A stretch of DNA of 64,000 nt from Spirochaetota bacterium. GTDB taxonomy: Bacteria > Spirochaetota > UBA4802 > UBA5550. This document shows positions 27,755-36,634 of the stretch, piece by piece. The stretch is taken from the NCBI GenBank assembly GCA_017999915.1, contig JAGNKX010000014.1:93607-157606 (forward strand), read 5' to 3'. The number at the start of each line of letters is the position of its first letter. Positions within the stretch are counted from its first letter, which is position 1. The notes under the pieces are model-generated. The model did not search any database, was not told where the DNA came from, and worked only from the letters and a program-made list of their open reading frames with translations. The translations under genes were made by a program, and so were the position numbers.

Positions 27755-28483
27755 ATGAGAAGCATAATCGGGACAGCCATATTTTTATTTTTTTTCTGTG
27801 GCGCTTCCTTTGCTGAGGAAGTAATCCGGGTTGATAATCAGTATGTTCAGGAGTACAAGGGCCGTCTAGGCATCTGGACTACGGTGGATTCGCAGCCCAA
27901 ACTCAATTCGTATATCAGCAAATTCTATATTACATTGAAGGAATTCCAGGAAATTAATGGAACCTCAATAACCTGGGGCCAGTTCGTTTTCATACCCTAT
28001 TCGGAGAAATATATCCAGGAACTGGAGGCGCAGGGAGTGAAGCGCGACAGCCTGATCAGCCAGAAGAGCGATTTTATCTGGCCGCTGACACAGGTTGAGA
28101 TTATCTCATCTACGTTCGGGATTAGAAACGGCAGGCTGCACACCGGCACTGACATGCCGGCCACCAATGGAACGCCGATCGTCGCCGTCATGGACGGCAG
28201 GGTCCTGGCGGCCCGTTATGAGGGCGGCTTCGGCAAGACCGTCACCATGGAGCACAGGGATAATTTTATAACGAAATACGCCCACTGCGCGGAAATGTTC
28301 GTCAAGGCGGGTGACGTTATTAAAAAAGGCCAGGTCATAGGAATGGTGGGCAGCACCGGAATCTCGACGGGCAACCATCTTCATTTTGAGATAAGGTACA
28401 ATGACATTCCCCTGAATCCCCTGGATTTTCTGCCCTACAAGCAGAACCTGACCCAGTTGCATTTGCTGCGAAACTGGAAATAA
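27755..28483 (+). CDS. M23 family metallopeptidase (LytM-type)
   Basis: Periplasmic endopeptidase that cuts peptidoglycan cross-links. The start is ATG 27755 with AAGGAG at 27738-27743. The signal peptide is IIGTAIFLFFFCGASFA. Residues about 30-110 include a degenerate LysM-like half (KEFQEINGTSITWGQFVFIP). The M23 domain (about 110-242) has LHTGTDMPA with zinc ligands His and Asp, and HLHFEIR with the later His ligands. KYAHCAEMFVKAGD is typical of the catalytic core. Since metal ligands are intact, it should be active. A strong terminator follows at 28.5 kb. Confidence 0.93.
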   Translation: MRSIIGTAIFLFFFCGASFAEEVIRVDNQYVQEYKGRLGIWTTVDSQPKLNSYISKFYITLKEFQEINGTSITWGQFVFIPYSEKYIQELEAQGVKRDSLISQKSDFIWPLTQVEIISSTFGIRNGRLHTGTDMPATNGTPIVAVMDGRVLAARYEGGFGKTVTMEHRDNFITKYAHCAEMFVKAGDVIKKGQVIGMVGSTGISTGNHLHFEIRYNDIPLNPLDFLPYKQNLTQLHLLRNWK

Positions 28484-28503
28484 AATAATTGCAGTGGAAA
28501 ATG

Positions 28504-28532
28504 AAAAGGCGGCATTCAATGCCGCTTTTTTT
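28504..28532 (+). terminator. rho-independent terminator after M23 gene
   Basis: GCGGCAT (28509-28515), loop TCA, ATGCCGC (28519-28525), then seven T. It lies 20 bases behind the stop codon. Confidence 0.92.
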
Positions 28533-28560
28533 ATGATTGCCGTAATCCCTTAATCGCCTG

Positions 28561-29556
28561 TCACTTCGTTTCTGATTTCGTATCGCTCTTCACTTCGGTT
28601 TTTGAAGCCTTATCCACGGCATCCTCGAGATTGATGTTGTTGCTTTTCAGGAGCCTGGCCGTATCCCCGTCGATATTGTAGAGCTCGTCGATCATGGCTT
28701 TGACCTTTTCCGGCGTGGGGAAGGTCTTCTTGATTATCTGCTCTTCCTCGGGAGAACCGTTATAGGCAAGGTAGGCGATCCTGCCGATTATTTTTTCCAC
28801 GTCCTTCTGCGAGTTGTTTATGATGCAGACCAGGTTCGGCCCCGAATTGAAGCCCCATTCAAAACCATCGTTGCAATCGACTGTAAAGGTTTCGGTAATG
28901 CCATCGCCATTGGCGTCCTCCGCGGAATATATGGTTCCGCCGTCGGGAGTCCTGCCCGTGACGCGCGTCAGATATTTAACGGGACCGGTGTCCGATATCT
29001 TTCTCGATATCCTTTCGCGGGAAATGCTGATTTCCGCCTCCTTTCTGTTCACTATCAATGAAAGGAAGATCGCCACGTGTTTTTTCAGGACCTTGTCCCT
29101 CACATTGAGGTAGAAATCCTTGTAGTTGGCGCTTACATAGTCCTTTGAGGAGCTCTTCTGCAGCTCAATTTTTCGATCTGTTATAATGATGAAATTCGGG
29201 CTGCCGGAGATTTTATTGACCCACAGATCGGGGATGGCCTGTTTTCCGAGCTCATGGGTGAGCCTGTTGTTCCTGACTTCTTCCGGGTTGTCGTATCCGT
29301 CCTCGATGAACAACACTTTCTTGTCCTTGATGACCATCAGGGCCGCGAATGAGTTGTCGGTGTACTCATACTCATTGGAGTTCTCATCATGGATTTTTTC
29401 AAATTGCTGGTACATGACGCGGTTCTCGTCGTATCTGCTCAACTGTTTGATATCAATCATCAACATGGCTTTTTCTTTGGACGAGGAGGACGTCACCGGC
29501 ATGAGAAACGCGATGACAGCCGCGAAGACCAGGATTTTACGAATTATATGTCTCAT
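28561..29556 (-). CDS. secreted protein of unknown function
   Basis: 331 residues. A signal peptide (RKILVFAAVIAFLMPVTSS) is followed by a long mature part. About residues 25-150 hold strands and helices (FAALMVIKDKKVLFIEDGY, NFIIITDRKIELQ). The segment YSAEDANGDGITETFTVD resembles a short EF-hand-like calcium loop (D-x-N-x-D-G). The C-terminal tail is rich in Lys, Ser, Asp and Glu. GGAGG lies eight bases before the ATG. I do not recognise the family. Confidence 0.78.
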   Translation of the reverse strand: MRHIIRKILVFAAVIAFLMPVTSSSSKEKAMLMIDIKQLSRYDENRVMYQQFEKIHDENSNEYEYTDNSFAALMVIKDKKVLFIEDGYDNPEEVRNNRLTHELGKQAIPDLWVNKISGSPNFIIITDRKIELQKSSSKDYVSANYKDFYLNVRDKVLKKHVAIFLSLIVNRKEAEISISRERISRKISDTGPVKYLTRVTGRTPDGGTIYSAEDANGDGITETFTVDCNDGFEWGFNSGPNLVCIINNSQKDVEKIIGRIAYLAYNGSPEEEQIIKKTFPTPEKVKAMIDELYNIDGDTARLLKSNNINLEDAVDKASKTEVKSDTKSETK

Positions 29557-29644
29557 TGGGGTTCCTCCATGATTAGTGGCGTGATCACCGCCTTTCCATA
29601 GTTAATTGTAAGGTAATAGTAATCGGCAATTTGTCAAATATTTT

Positions 29645-30910
29645 TCATGGATTGTCGTTTTTATCATTGCGGCGTCGTTCTTTCCGCCACCGCGCCTTGT
29701 CGTACTTGGTCCAGCTTTCCACCGCGTGGCTGGTCAGCTTCTTTTCTTTATCAGCCTGTGTCAGGGGTGCTTTTTTCGGCTTTTTATGGCTGTGCTTGAG
29801 GCGGGCATTGAGCTCTTCCAGCTCCTTTGCGGTCAGGGTCGCTTCCTGGGCCATGAATTGTTCCAGGTCATGGGGCGCGCCGGTTGCGCCGTTCAGCGAA
29901 TCGACCAGGGCCAGGATCTTTTTCCTGTTCACGAGATTGGTGACGAGGGTGTCAGGCTCAGGCGCTGCGTCATGGAGGCACGCGCCGATGGCGCCGGTCA
30001 TAGCGGCAAGGGCCGCGGTCGAGCCCCCCTCGGACACGGCTGCGCCAAGGGGTATCGGTGGGGCAGGCGTCAGAAAAGTCAGCGCAAGGGCGTAGGGCAA
30101 GAGAGCCGACGGGTGATTGATCGTCGCGCGGGTAACCGGTGTCTTCAGGCTCCGGTTGACGCCGGAGACGATGATATCCTCAGCCGCCTGGAGCGTGTCC
30201 GCGGATGCGGTTTCGGAGAGGATGTCCATGAGGGATTGCAGCTCCTTCGTCAGGGAGCCGGGATTCACGGCCCGGGCGAACACGGCCGCTGAATCGTTCT
30301 CAATGGTGTCCAGGATGCGGTGGGCTGCTTCAATTGAAGATGTAATGGGATCTGCCGCAGGGCCTCCGCCGGCCTTCAGTATCCTGAGAAGTGTTGAGTA
30401 AACCAGGGCTGCCGCGACCGTGGACAGGTCAATTGTGAAAAGGCGCACGGCCGAAATGACATCCAGGATGTGGTCAATGGAACCGGAACTCCTGAAGCTG
30501 AGAGCCGAGATTATCGGGATGATCCGCGCGCAGGGCTGCTCGCTTGCCTGCCGGGGGGCTGCCGGATCCAGCATCCGGGCAATGAAATTCCGTTCCACGG
30601 CGCCGGCATAGCGGAAGATGCCGTAATCCGACCCTGCGACCCCGGGAGAGGAGGCGACTGCTCGCTGGAAGCTATCGGCGCAGGAGCCTCGGCGCGGGAT
30701 GGACAGCGCCATGATGAGGGCAAGCTGGGAGATCGATGAGTAGAGGCCCGGCTTGCGCCACTGGTCGATCTTGTTTTTAAGGGCCTTTTCGGGATCGATA
30801 TAGTCATTGATGGTCTTGAAATGGGAGCGTATGTGGCCCTTTGACATGCCCTCAACGGCCGATCCCAGGGCGTCACCGATAATCATGAATGTCACTACTC
30901 TTTGCAACAT
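29645..30910 (-). CDS. ADP-ribosylglycohydrolase-like protein, metal site degenerate
   Basis: About 421 residues. The start LQRVVTFMIIGDALGSAVEGM matches ADP-ribosylglycohydrolase family proteins, which remove ADP-ribose using two metal ions. The usual TDDTQ metal site is replaced by SSISQ in GLYSSISQLALIMALSI, and the late DADT site is replaced by EGGSTAALAAMTGAIGA. The fold looks kept, but the two metal sites do not, so it is unlikely to be an active hydrolase. The C-terminus (about 365-421) is a basic Lys/Arg-rich tail that could bind nucleic acid. The start is taken at ATG 30910; the longer frame opens with TTG. Confidence 0.72.
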   Translation of the reverse strand: MLQRVVTFMIIGDALGSAVEGMSKGHIRSHFKTINDYIDPEKALKNKIDQWRKPGLYSSISQLALIMALSIPRRGSCADSFQRAVASSPGVAGSDYGIFRYAGAVERNFIARMLDPAAPRQASEQPCARIIPIISALSFRSSGSIDHILDVISAVRLFTIDLSTVAAALVYSTLLRILKAGGGPAADPITSSIEAAHRILDTIENDSAAVFARAVNPGSLTKELQSLMDILSETASADTLQAAEDIIVSGVNRSLKTPVTRATINHPSALLPYALALTFLTPAPPIPLGAAVSEGGSTAALAAMTGAIGACLHDAAPEPDTLVTNLVNRKKILALVDSLNGATGAPHDLEQFMAQEATLTAKELEELNARLKHSHKKPKKAPLTQADKEKKLTSHAVESWTKYDKARWRKERRRNDKNDNP

Positions 30911-31090
30911 GGATCGCACTTTGCACCGGTCGCTGTTTTCATGCAATTATTTTTCTTTCTGCTGTGGAAGGGGCTGGCGCATTATGTTCCATATGTCCCC
31001 ATAGCCGCGGCTAAGCCCCGGGATTTCCGAAGGGGTGCGTTCAAATTTGACATTTCGAGGCGTCCTTGACCTCGATTTTTATTATTTTTC

Positions 31091-31120
31091 TTGCATTATC
31101 CCCCTCACAGTTGGTATAAT
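31091..31120 (+). promoter_or_regulatory. promoter of the FecR-domain lipoprotein
   Basis: A perfect -10 box TATAAT (31115-31120), preceded by TGG, stands 18 bases after TTGCAT (31091-31096). The leader holds a CCCCGG/CCGGGG hairpin (31152-31170). Nothing else gene-like is seen in the 317 bases between the ADP-ribosylglycohydrolase-like gene and this lipoprotein. Confidence 0.65.
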
Positions 31121-31227
31121 AATCAGAAATGCGTGGAACGACGGTGCCACTCCCCGGGGATGTGCCGGGGGATAAAATAAACATAATACGGGCACATCAT
31201 TCACGGTTTCAAAAAGGAGGAGTTCTT

Positions 31228-32313
31228 ATGAAAAAAACAATCGCTCTGGCGGTTGCCCTCGCGGCTCTGTCATGGGGCTGCACCAGGGAACGGGTAGATG
31301 AATACGCCATGGTCACCTTCATGATCGGCGATGTGATGAAGAACAGCGCGGCGGTTCAGATAGGAGATGTCATTCAAGAGAAAGATGTTATCCAGACGGG
31401 AACTGATTCCTTCTGCGACATAAAGATCGGTCAATCCCTCATCAGGGTCAAACAAAAGACGAAGGTCGTCCTGGCGACCCTGATCAGGCAGGGCGGCATG
31501 GAAAACACCGCCATTGACCTGAGTTCCGGCAAGATGCTCTGCAAGCCGAAAAAGCTCATCAAGTCCGAATCGTTCATGGTGAAGACCCCGACGGCGGTCG
31601 CCGGCGTGCGCGGCACGCAATTTACCGTTGAAACAGACTCCACCGGCACCTCCCGCATCAAGGTGTTTGAAGGGTCCGTGAAAGTGGCGAAGAGGGTGAA
31701 GGAGCTGGAGGAAAGCATGCCCGAGGTCCTGAGCATTGCCCCGGACCTGAACAAGGAAGAAAAGGTCGTCATAACCAAGGAAGACGTTGATAAGGCAGAG
31801 AAGATCGTGCGGAAAATAATGAAATCCGAATCGGCAAAGGGCGGCGAAGCCGCGAAGGAAGCCCTGATCAAAAAGGCCGGCAAGGAACTGACGGTGAGCA
31901 AAAAAAATATCGAGAGATTCGCCGCCAGTGACTTTGAGAAGGACAACCGCGAGATCATCGACATAAAGCCGAAGTCGGCCGAGGTCATCAGGGAGATCAG
32001 CAAAGCCGTCGAGGAGGAAAAGGAGGAGCCGCGGCCCAACGGAAGGCTCCTCATAACCCGCTTCGAGGTGTATTTCATTCAGAACGGCAAGGTCGAGTGG
32101 CAGGGCTCCCTTGCGGAGGAGCCGGTCAAACAGGGTGACAGGATCTATGTCGCATCCGGCGAATATGTGTTCTGCGCCTCCGTGGACGGGCCGGTCATCT
32201 GGAGAAAGCAGGTGGCCAACGAGGGAAAGCTGCAGATACGGGACAGGGCGCTGGTCATTTCCGCCCAGGGCCGGGAAACCAGGCTGGACCTCAAGACCGG
32301 GGAGAGGTTGTAA
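31228..32313 (+). CDS. FecR-domain lipoprotein
   Basis: 361 residues. AAAGGAGGAG upstream sets the ATG at 31228. The lipobox is LSWGC with Cys18. A FecR domain covers about residues 45-150 (GDVIQEKDVIQTGTDSFCDI, MVKTPTAVAGVRGTQFTVE, KVFEGSVKV). FecR domains are common in spirochaete lipoproteins, where they rarely have their original iron-signalling role. The middle is Lys/Glu-rich and probably coiled coil. The end (about 270-361) looks like beta strands of a PQQ/WD-type repeat (GEYVFCASVDGPVIWRKQV). It is probably anchored to the periplasmic face of a membrane. Confidence 0.85.
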   Translation: MKKTIALAVALAALSWGCTRERVDEYAMVTFMIGDVMKNSAAVQIGDVIQEKDVIQTGTDSFCDIKIGQSLIRVKQKTKVVLATLIRQGGMENTAIDLSSGKMLCKPKKLIKSESFMVKTPTAVAGVRGTQFTVETDSTGTSRIKVFEGSVKVAKRVKELEESMPEVLSIAPDLNKEEKVVITKEDVDKAEKIVRKIMKSESAKGGEAAKEALIKKAGKELTVSKKNIERFAASDFEKDNREIIDIKPKSAEVIREISKAVEEEKEEPRPNGRLLITRFEVYFIQNGKVEWQGSLAEEPVKQGDRIYVASGEYVFCASVDGPVIWRKQVANEGKLQIRDRALVISAQGRETRLDLKTGERL

Positions 32314-32419
32314 TTTAATCCTAACTCCTCTTTTGGCTAAGGAGAATGGGGTTGGAGCCTCCTGATCGTCTTACCTTCTATTCAGCAGAAATTTATTTCA
32401 GAGAACGTGCCCATATAAG

Positions 32420-32618
32420 GTCCGCCCGAAGGGCGGACACCTATCGGGCGTCTGTTTGAAATCGAACCCCGCGCAGCGGGTTCGATGAGTTACGCCCGTA
32501 GCCAACGCCGGCACCTGAGGCGGCGGGGTGATGAAGAGCGCGAGAGGAAGAGGGAAGCCACCCTCTTCCTCTCGCAAAAATTGCAAGACCGGCTCCCGGT
32601 CACACCCCCTGTCAGGGG
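32420..32618. repeat. cluster of perfect inverted repeats
   Basis: Five hairpins follow each other in the gap between convergent genes: GTCCGCCC/GGGCGGAC (32420-32438); an outer CGGGCGT/ACGCCCG pair (32445-32498) around ATCGAACCC/GGGTTCGAT (32461-32486); a 15-bp perfect stem (32540-32554 with 32561-32575); GACCGG/CCGGTC (32587-32601); and CCCCC/GGGGG (32604-32618). None has a strong T tail. It may be a mobile repeat cluster or a non-coding RNA. Confidence 0.75.
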
Positions 32619-32635
32619 GAAATAGAAAAAAATAT

Positions 32636-33736
32636 TCACATCAAATCGATAATCGACAGCACCACTTTCGTCCCGTTGATCAGATCGCGGATCATGATGA
32701 ACTCGGCGGTGGTGTGCACCTTCCGCATGCCGGCGGAGAGGTTTATGGCGCTGATGCCGGCCTTGTTGAGGATATTGGTATCGCTCCCGCCGCCTGAGAC
32801 CTCGAACTGGTGCCGGATCCCGACGCGCTTCATGGCGGCAGCCGCGAGCTGCGCGATGCCGTCATCGGGGCTGATGGAGAAGCCGGAATACTCCATGGTC
32901 CTGGCAATGGAGCAGCCTGCGCCGTAGCCGGCGGTGACCTCCTTCGTCCGTGCCCGGATGACGCGTTCCTGCTCGTTGAGCTTCCGCAGATTGAGGGAGC
33001 GCGCCTCGAGGACGCACTGGGCCTTTTCAGGCACGATGTTTGTGGCGCGGCCGCCTGCTATGGTCCCCACGTTGACGGTGGTTTCGTGATCGATCCGGCC
33101 CGCCGGGAGACGGGTGATGACATCGGCGAGAACATTGATGGCGTTGATGCCCTTTTCCGGCTCCATGCCGGCATGGGCGGCTTTCCCCTTTACGGTGATG
33201 GTCATGGTGGAATGATAAGGCGCCTGGAGCACGATCTTGCCGACGGGCCCGTCGCTGTCGAATACGAAGGCGTGCTTGGATCTAAGCACCGAGGTGTCGA
33301 AGCCCTTCATGCCGTGAAGCCCCGTTTCCTCAGCGCAGCTTATCAGCACCTCGATGGCGCCGTGGGCCATGCCGTTTTCCGCCATATACCGCAGGCTTTC
33401 CAGGAACATGGCGATGGCCGCCTTGTCGTCGCTTCCCAGAATGGTGGTGCCGTCCGAGGTGATCCTGGCCCCCGTCACCCGGGGTTTTACATGATCGCAG
33501 GGCGTGACCGTGTCCATGTGGGCCGAAAAGAGGACCGGCCTGCGCTTCGGGTCCCCCGGCTTGGTTAAAAGGAGGTTGTATGAATCGCCGCAGGGAATGG
33601 ATCGTGCCTTCACGCCGAGCTTTTTCACCGCGTTCATGATATAGGCCCGCATCTTTTCTTCATGCCACGACGGCGATGATATTTTCGCCATGTCGGTGAA
33701 GGTCTTGATCAGGCGCTTTTCGTTGAGCTGAAACAT
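32636..33736 (-). CDS. M20-family metallopeptidase (peptidase T-like)
   Basis: 366 residues, cytoplasmic aminopeptidase or deacylase of the M20 family, with two zinc ions in the active site. Metal ligands are seen in order: SAHMDTV (His, Asp), GSDDKAA (bridging Asp), SCAEETG (Glu) and FDSDG (Asp), with the last His in VHTTAEF. The dimerisation domain (about 180-290) interrupts the catalytic part (ITVKGKAAHAGMEPEKGINAI). The pattern fits PepT-like tripeptidases, but the exact substrate cannot be read. GAGG lies seven bases before the start. It is 52 bases downstream of the nucleotidyltransferase gene on the same strand. Confidence 0.92.
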   Translation of the reverse strand: MFQLNEKRLIKTFTDMAKISSPSWHEEKMRAYIMNAVKKLGVKARSIPCGDSYNLLLTKPGDPKRRPVLFSAHMDTVTPCDHVKPRVTGARITSDGTTILGSDDKAAIAMFLESLRYMAENGMAHGAIEVLISCAEETGLHGMKGFDTSVLRSKHAFVFDSDGPVGKIVLQAPYHSTMTITVKGKAAHAGMEPEKGINAINVLADVITRLPAGRIDHETTVNVGTIAGGRATNIVPEKAQCVLEARSLNLRKLNEQERVIRARTKEVTAGYGAGCSIARTMEYSGFSISPDDGIAQLAAAAMKRVGIRHQFEVSGGGSDTNILNKAGISAINLSAGMRKVHTTAEFIMIRDLINGTKVVLSIIDLM

Positions 33737-33788
33737 TGATAAACCTCGTAACGGCGGATTTTATTGTCCACGGGCCCCTTGGGTCCGG

Positions 33789-36275
33789 TCATATGCTGCT
33801 CAGGTAGCTTTTTATCCTGAGGGAATACTTCTCCATGACGGCATCGCGGTCCTGCGTGGTCTCGCCCTCCCCATAGAGGTGTATCAGCGGCTGCGACGCA
33901 TCGGGCAGTATCAGCACCCAGGCATTTTCCTCGCATATGCGGATTCCGTCAATCAATTCAATTTTTTTATCAGCCCCGGCCGTCGTCATCTCGCGCATGA
34001 CCGCAGCCTTTTCGTCGGCGGTGCAGTATATGGAGGTGTGGATGATGTTGCCCTTGGGAAGGGACTCCTTGATCGCGTGGAGCGGCTTATTTTCGAGGGT
34101 GAGAAAGTCGAGGAGCAGAAGGAACACGATCATCGGGTCGTACCGCAGCTCGAGGTGGGGATAGCGGCCGGACCCTCCCCGGAAGAGGTCGGTGATCCCC
34201 TCCGGCGCGCGGAGCGTGGTGCTGGTGCGCGTCACGGTCCCGCCGGCGGCGCTCACCAGACGGTCGAGGGTCATTGACGAGGTCACCGGTATGTGTATGA
34301 CCGTGTCGCCGCGGTATTTCAGGTGGTAGAGGCAGAGGATGGCGATGATGTCGTCGTCCGTGAGGATCTGTCCGCGCTCGTCCGCCACGGTTATATGATT
34401 GCTGTGGGGACCCACGATAACGCCGATCTCGCCGTTCATGCGCGCCATCTGCACGATGCTCTCGATGGCGTTGCGGGTGTCGGATTTGGTCTCCTCCTCC
34501 CTTGTGAATTCCTTGATCTGCCCCCGCAGGACCGTCGTGCCGCAGCCGTAGGCCGAGAGGAGCTCCGGGAATACGTGCGCGGCGGTGCCGTTGAAGCAGT
34601 CCATGATGACCTTCCATTGCTTCACGCCGGGGAATGATTCGGTGACGTAGAACCGTGTATTGTGTATGTAGGATTCGATGTGGTGGCTCGGGTAGAAGAT
34701 CTTCCCGGTCTCGAAGGCCTCTTTCCGGGGATAATCGCCCCTGAAGAAAATGTTCTCGATCTTCTTTTCGCTGCCCAGGGGTATGTCGAAGCCGTGCTTG
34801 TCGAAGAGGCGTATCTGGATGAACTGCAGCTCCGTGAGCGGCGCGATCTGAATGTATACGCCCATGTCCGCGTTCAAAAACCGCGTTGTGTAGCGGTTCA
34901 CCGGCATCGATTCGATTTCCATGTCGTAGACATCGACGCCCATGGAGAGGAGCCCGGCGGTGAAGGCCCGCATGATGAGGCGCGCCGCCGTCGTGGTGTC
35001 GCGGCTCACGGTCATCTTCGCGTCCTTGCCGAGAAAGGCTCCGATGGCGGATCCGAGCTTGGAGGCGAATTCGGGCGTTATCTTCACGTTGAAGGTGCCG
35101 ACGATGCCGTCGGCTGAAAAGAGGGTCTTCTTCTCGCGCTGGCCCCAGACGATGTCCTCGGCGAGGCGGGTACCCGGCTCGATGTATTTGTCCGGCCAGA
35201 TCCTGATGCCGGCCGCGATCTCGACGCCGGCGCCGATGCGGCAGTCGTCGCTGATGACGGAGCTCTCGTACACCGCCACGTGCTGCTCGAGGACGCATCG
35301 CTTCCCGATGACGGCGCCGCGGAGCTCGCACGTGGGGCCGATGATGGTGTTGTGGAGTATGACCGATTTTCGTATCGACGCGTTCTCCTCGATGACGCAG
35401 TTGTCGCCTATCACGGAGAATTCGGCCACTTCGGCCCCCTCCTTGATCTTTACGAAATCGCCCATGATAACCGGTCCTCTGATGAGCGCGGTTGGGTGTA
35501 TCTCGATGTCCTTTCCCGCCCAGACGTCCGGGGCGATCTTTTTCCCGGGAAGGTCGATATTCACCAGGCCGCCGAGGATGTCCCGGTGCACCTCGGAATA
35601 GGTCGTGAGATTGCCGATGTCGCACCAGTACCCGTCGGCGATGTACCCGTAGAGGGGAATGTTTTTCTCATGGAGGAGCGGGAAGAGGTCCATGGAAAAA
35701 TCGAACTTGGCGTCCGGCGGGACCAGCTCGTGTATGACCGCGGGATTCACCACGTAAAGCCCGGTGTTGGCGGTGTCGCTGAAGACCTCGCTCCATGAGG
35801 GCTTTTCCAGGAACCGCTCGATCCTGCCGTCCTCGCCGGCGATCACGATGCCGTAATCCGTGGGCTTGCTCACGCGCTTGAGGACGATCGTGAAGGAAGA
35901 TTCTTTCCGCCGGTGGAATTCCAGGATGTCGGAGATATTGAAGTCGATGATACCGTCGCCGGAGAGGACCACGACGGTGTCCGTGCTGTCACCGATGGCC
36001 TTCTTGACGCCCCCGGCCGTGCCCATGGGCGTTTCCTCGAGGGAATAGGTCATTGAGACGTTCCACTCGGATCCGTCGCCGAAGTAGTTCTGCACGTTTT
36101 CCGGCAGATAAAAGAGGCTGATGATGATGTCCCGTATCCCGTGCCGCTTTAGAAGATTGATGGTATGTTCGATGACCGGCTTGTTCACAATGGGAACCAT
36201 CGGCTTGGACCTGTTGCAGGTCAGGGGCCTGAGCCTCGTTCCTTCGCCGCCGGCCATGATGACCGCTTTGATCAT
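33789..36275 (-). CDS. sugar-1-phosphate nucleotidyltransferase / degenerate phosphomannomutase fusion
   Basis: 828 residues in three parts. Residues 1-235 form a nucleotidyltransferase (MAGGEGTRLRPLTCNRSKPM; LSGDGIIDFN; FLEKPSWSEVF), likely a mannose- or glucose-1-phosphate nucleotidyltransferase. About 250-370 is a left-handed beta-helix of hexapeptide repeats (ALIRGPVIMGDFVKIKEGAEV). About 380-828 has the phosphomannomutase fold, but the phosphoserine loop (normally SHNP) is QIAPLTEL and the DGDxDR metal loop is GVIVGPHSNHITVADERG. The mutase part should therefore be inactive, perhaps a regulatory or sugar-binding domain. Such three-part fusions exist in cyanobacteria, actinobacteria and others. 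AGGAG is seen ten bases before the ATG. Confidence 0.9.
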   Translation of the reverse strand: MIKAVIMAGGEGTRLRPLTCNRSKPMVPIVNKPVIEHTINLLKRHGIRDIIISLFYLPENVQNYFGDGSEWNVSMTYSLEETPMGTAGGVKKAIGDSTDTVVVLSGDGIIDFNISDILEFHRRKESSFTIVLKRVSKPTDYGIVIAGEDGRIERFLEKPSWSEVFSDTANTGLYVVNPAVIHELVPPDAKFDFSMDLFPLLHEKNIPLYGYIADGYWCDIGNLTTYSEVHRDILGGLVNIDLPGKKIAPDVWAGKDIEIHPTALIRGPVIMGDFVKIKEGAEVAEFSVIGDNCVIEENASIRKSVILHNTIIGPTCELRGAVIGKRCVLEQHVAVYESSVISDDCRIGAGVEIAAGIRIWPDKYIEPGTRLAEDIVWGQREKKTLFSADGIVGTFNVKITPEFASKLGSAIGAFLGKDAKMTVSRDTTTAARLIMRAFTAGLLSMGVDVYDMEIESMPVNRYTTRFLNADMGVYIQIAPLTELQFIQIRLFDKHGFDIPLGSEKKIENIFFRGDYPRKEAFETGKIFYPSHHIESYIHNTRFYVTESFPGVKQWKVIMDCFNGTAAHVFPELLSAYGCGTTVLRGQIKEFTREEETKSDTRNAIESIVQMARMNGEIGVIVGPHSNHITVADERGQILTDDDIIAILCLYHLKYRGDTVIHIPVTSSMTLDRLVSAAGGTVTRTSTTLRAPEGITDLFRGGSGRYPHLELRYDPMIVFLLLLDFLTLENKPLHAIKESLPKGNIIHTSIYCTADEKAAVMREMTTAGADKKIELIDGIRICEENAWVLILPDASQPLIHLYGEGETTQDRDAVMEKYSLRIKSYLSSI

Positions 36276-36634
36276 GAATGCTATCTCCTCATTAGCGCGG
36301 TAAAGCGCTATACAGATTTGAACCGGGATGCCTCTGATATATCAAATGAAAAGATGCTCTGACCGGGATATGCGTTGATGGGCGCCTCTAAAAATTTGAA
36401 TTTTCAAGAGAGCAACATTGAAAAATTCTAATTTTTACCCTGAAAGTGCCCCAAGGGAACATCCATATTTGATTTTTCGTGGTTCCCTTATTGCAGAGCG
36501 CGACGCATGGTGAAGGTAGTATGGCAGGGGAATCGGGAATGTCAACTACATTACTGGTATCACAGGGTACGGGCCCTCAATAGGTTGATTGGTTGATTTT
36601 TTGGATTTATCGAAATGACAGGATCGCGGCAAGT
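36276..36634. other. gap between two minus-strand genes
   Basis: 359 bases with no gene. It holds the promoter of the nucleotidyltransferase gene, not clearly seen. An inverted repeat AAGGGAAC/GTTCCCTT lies at 36453-36489. Confidence 0.4.

Noticed and set aside
34087..35625. 512-codon open frame on the minus strand
   Set aside because: Shadow of the nucleotidyltransferase-mutase gene in another frame, with Arg/His-rich, domain-free translation.
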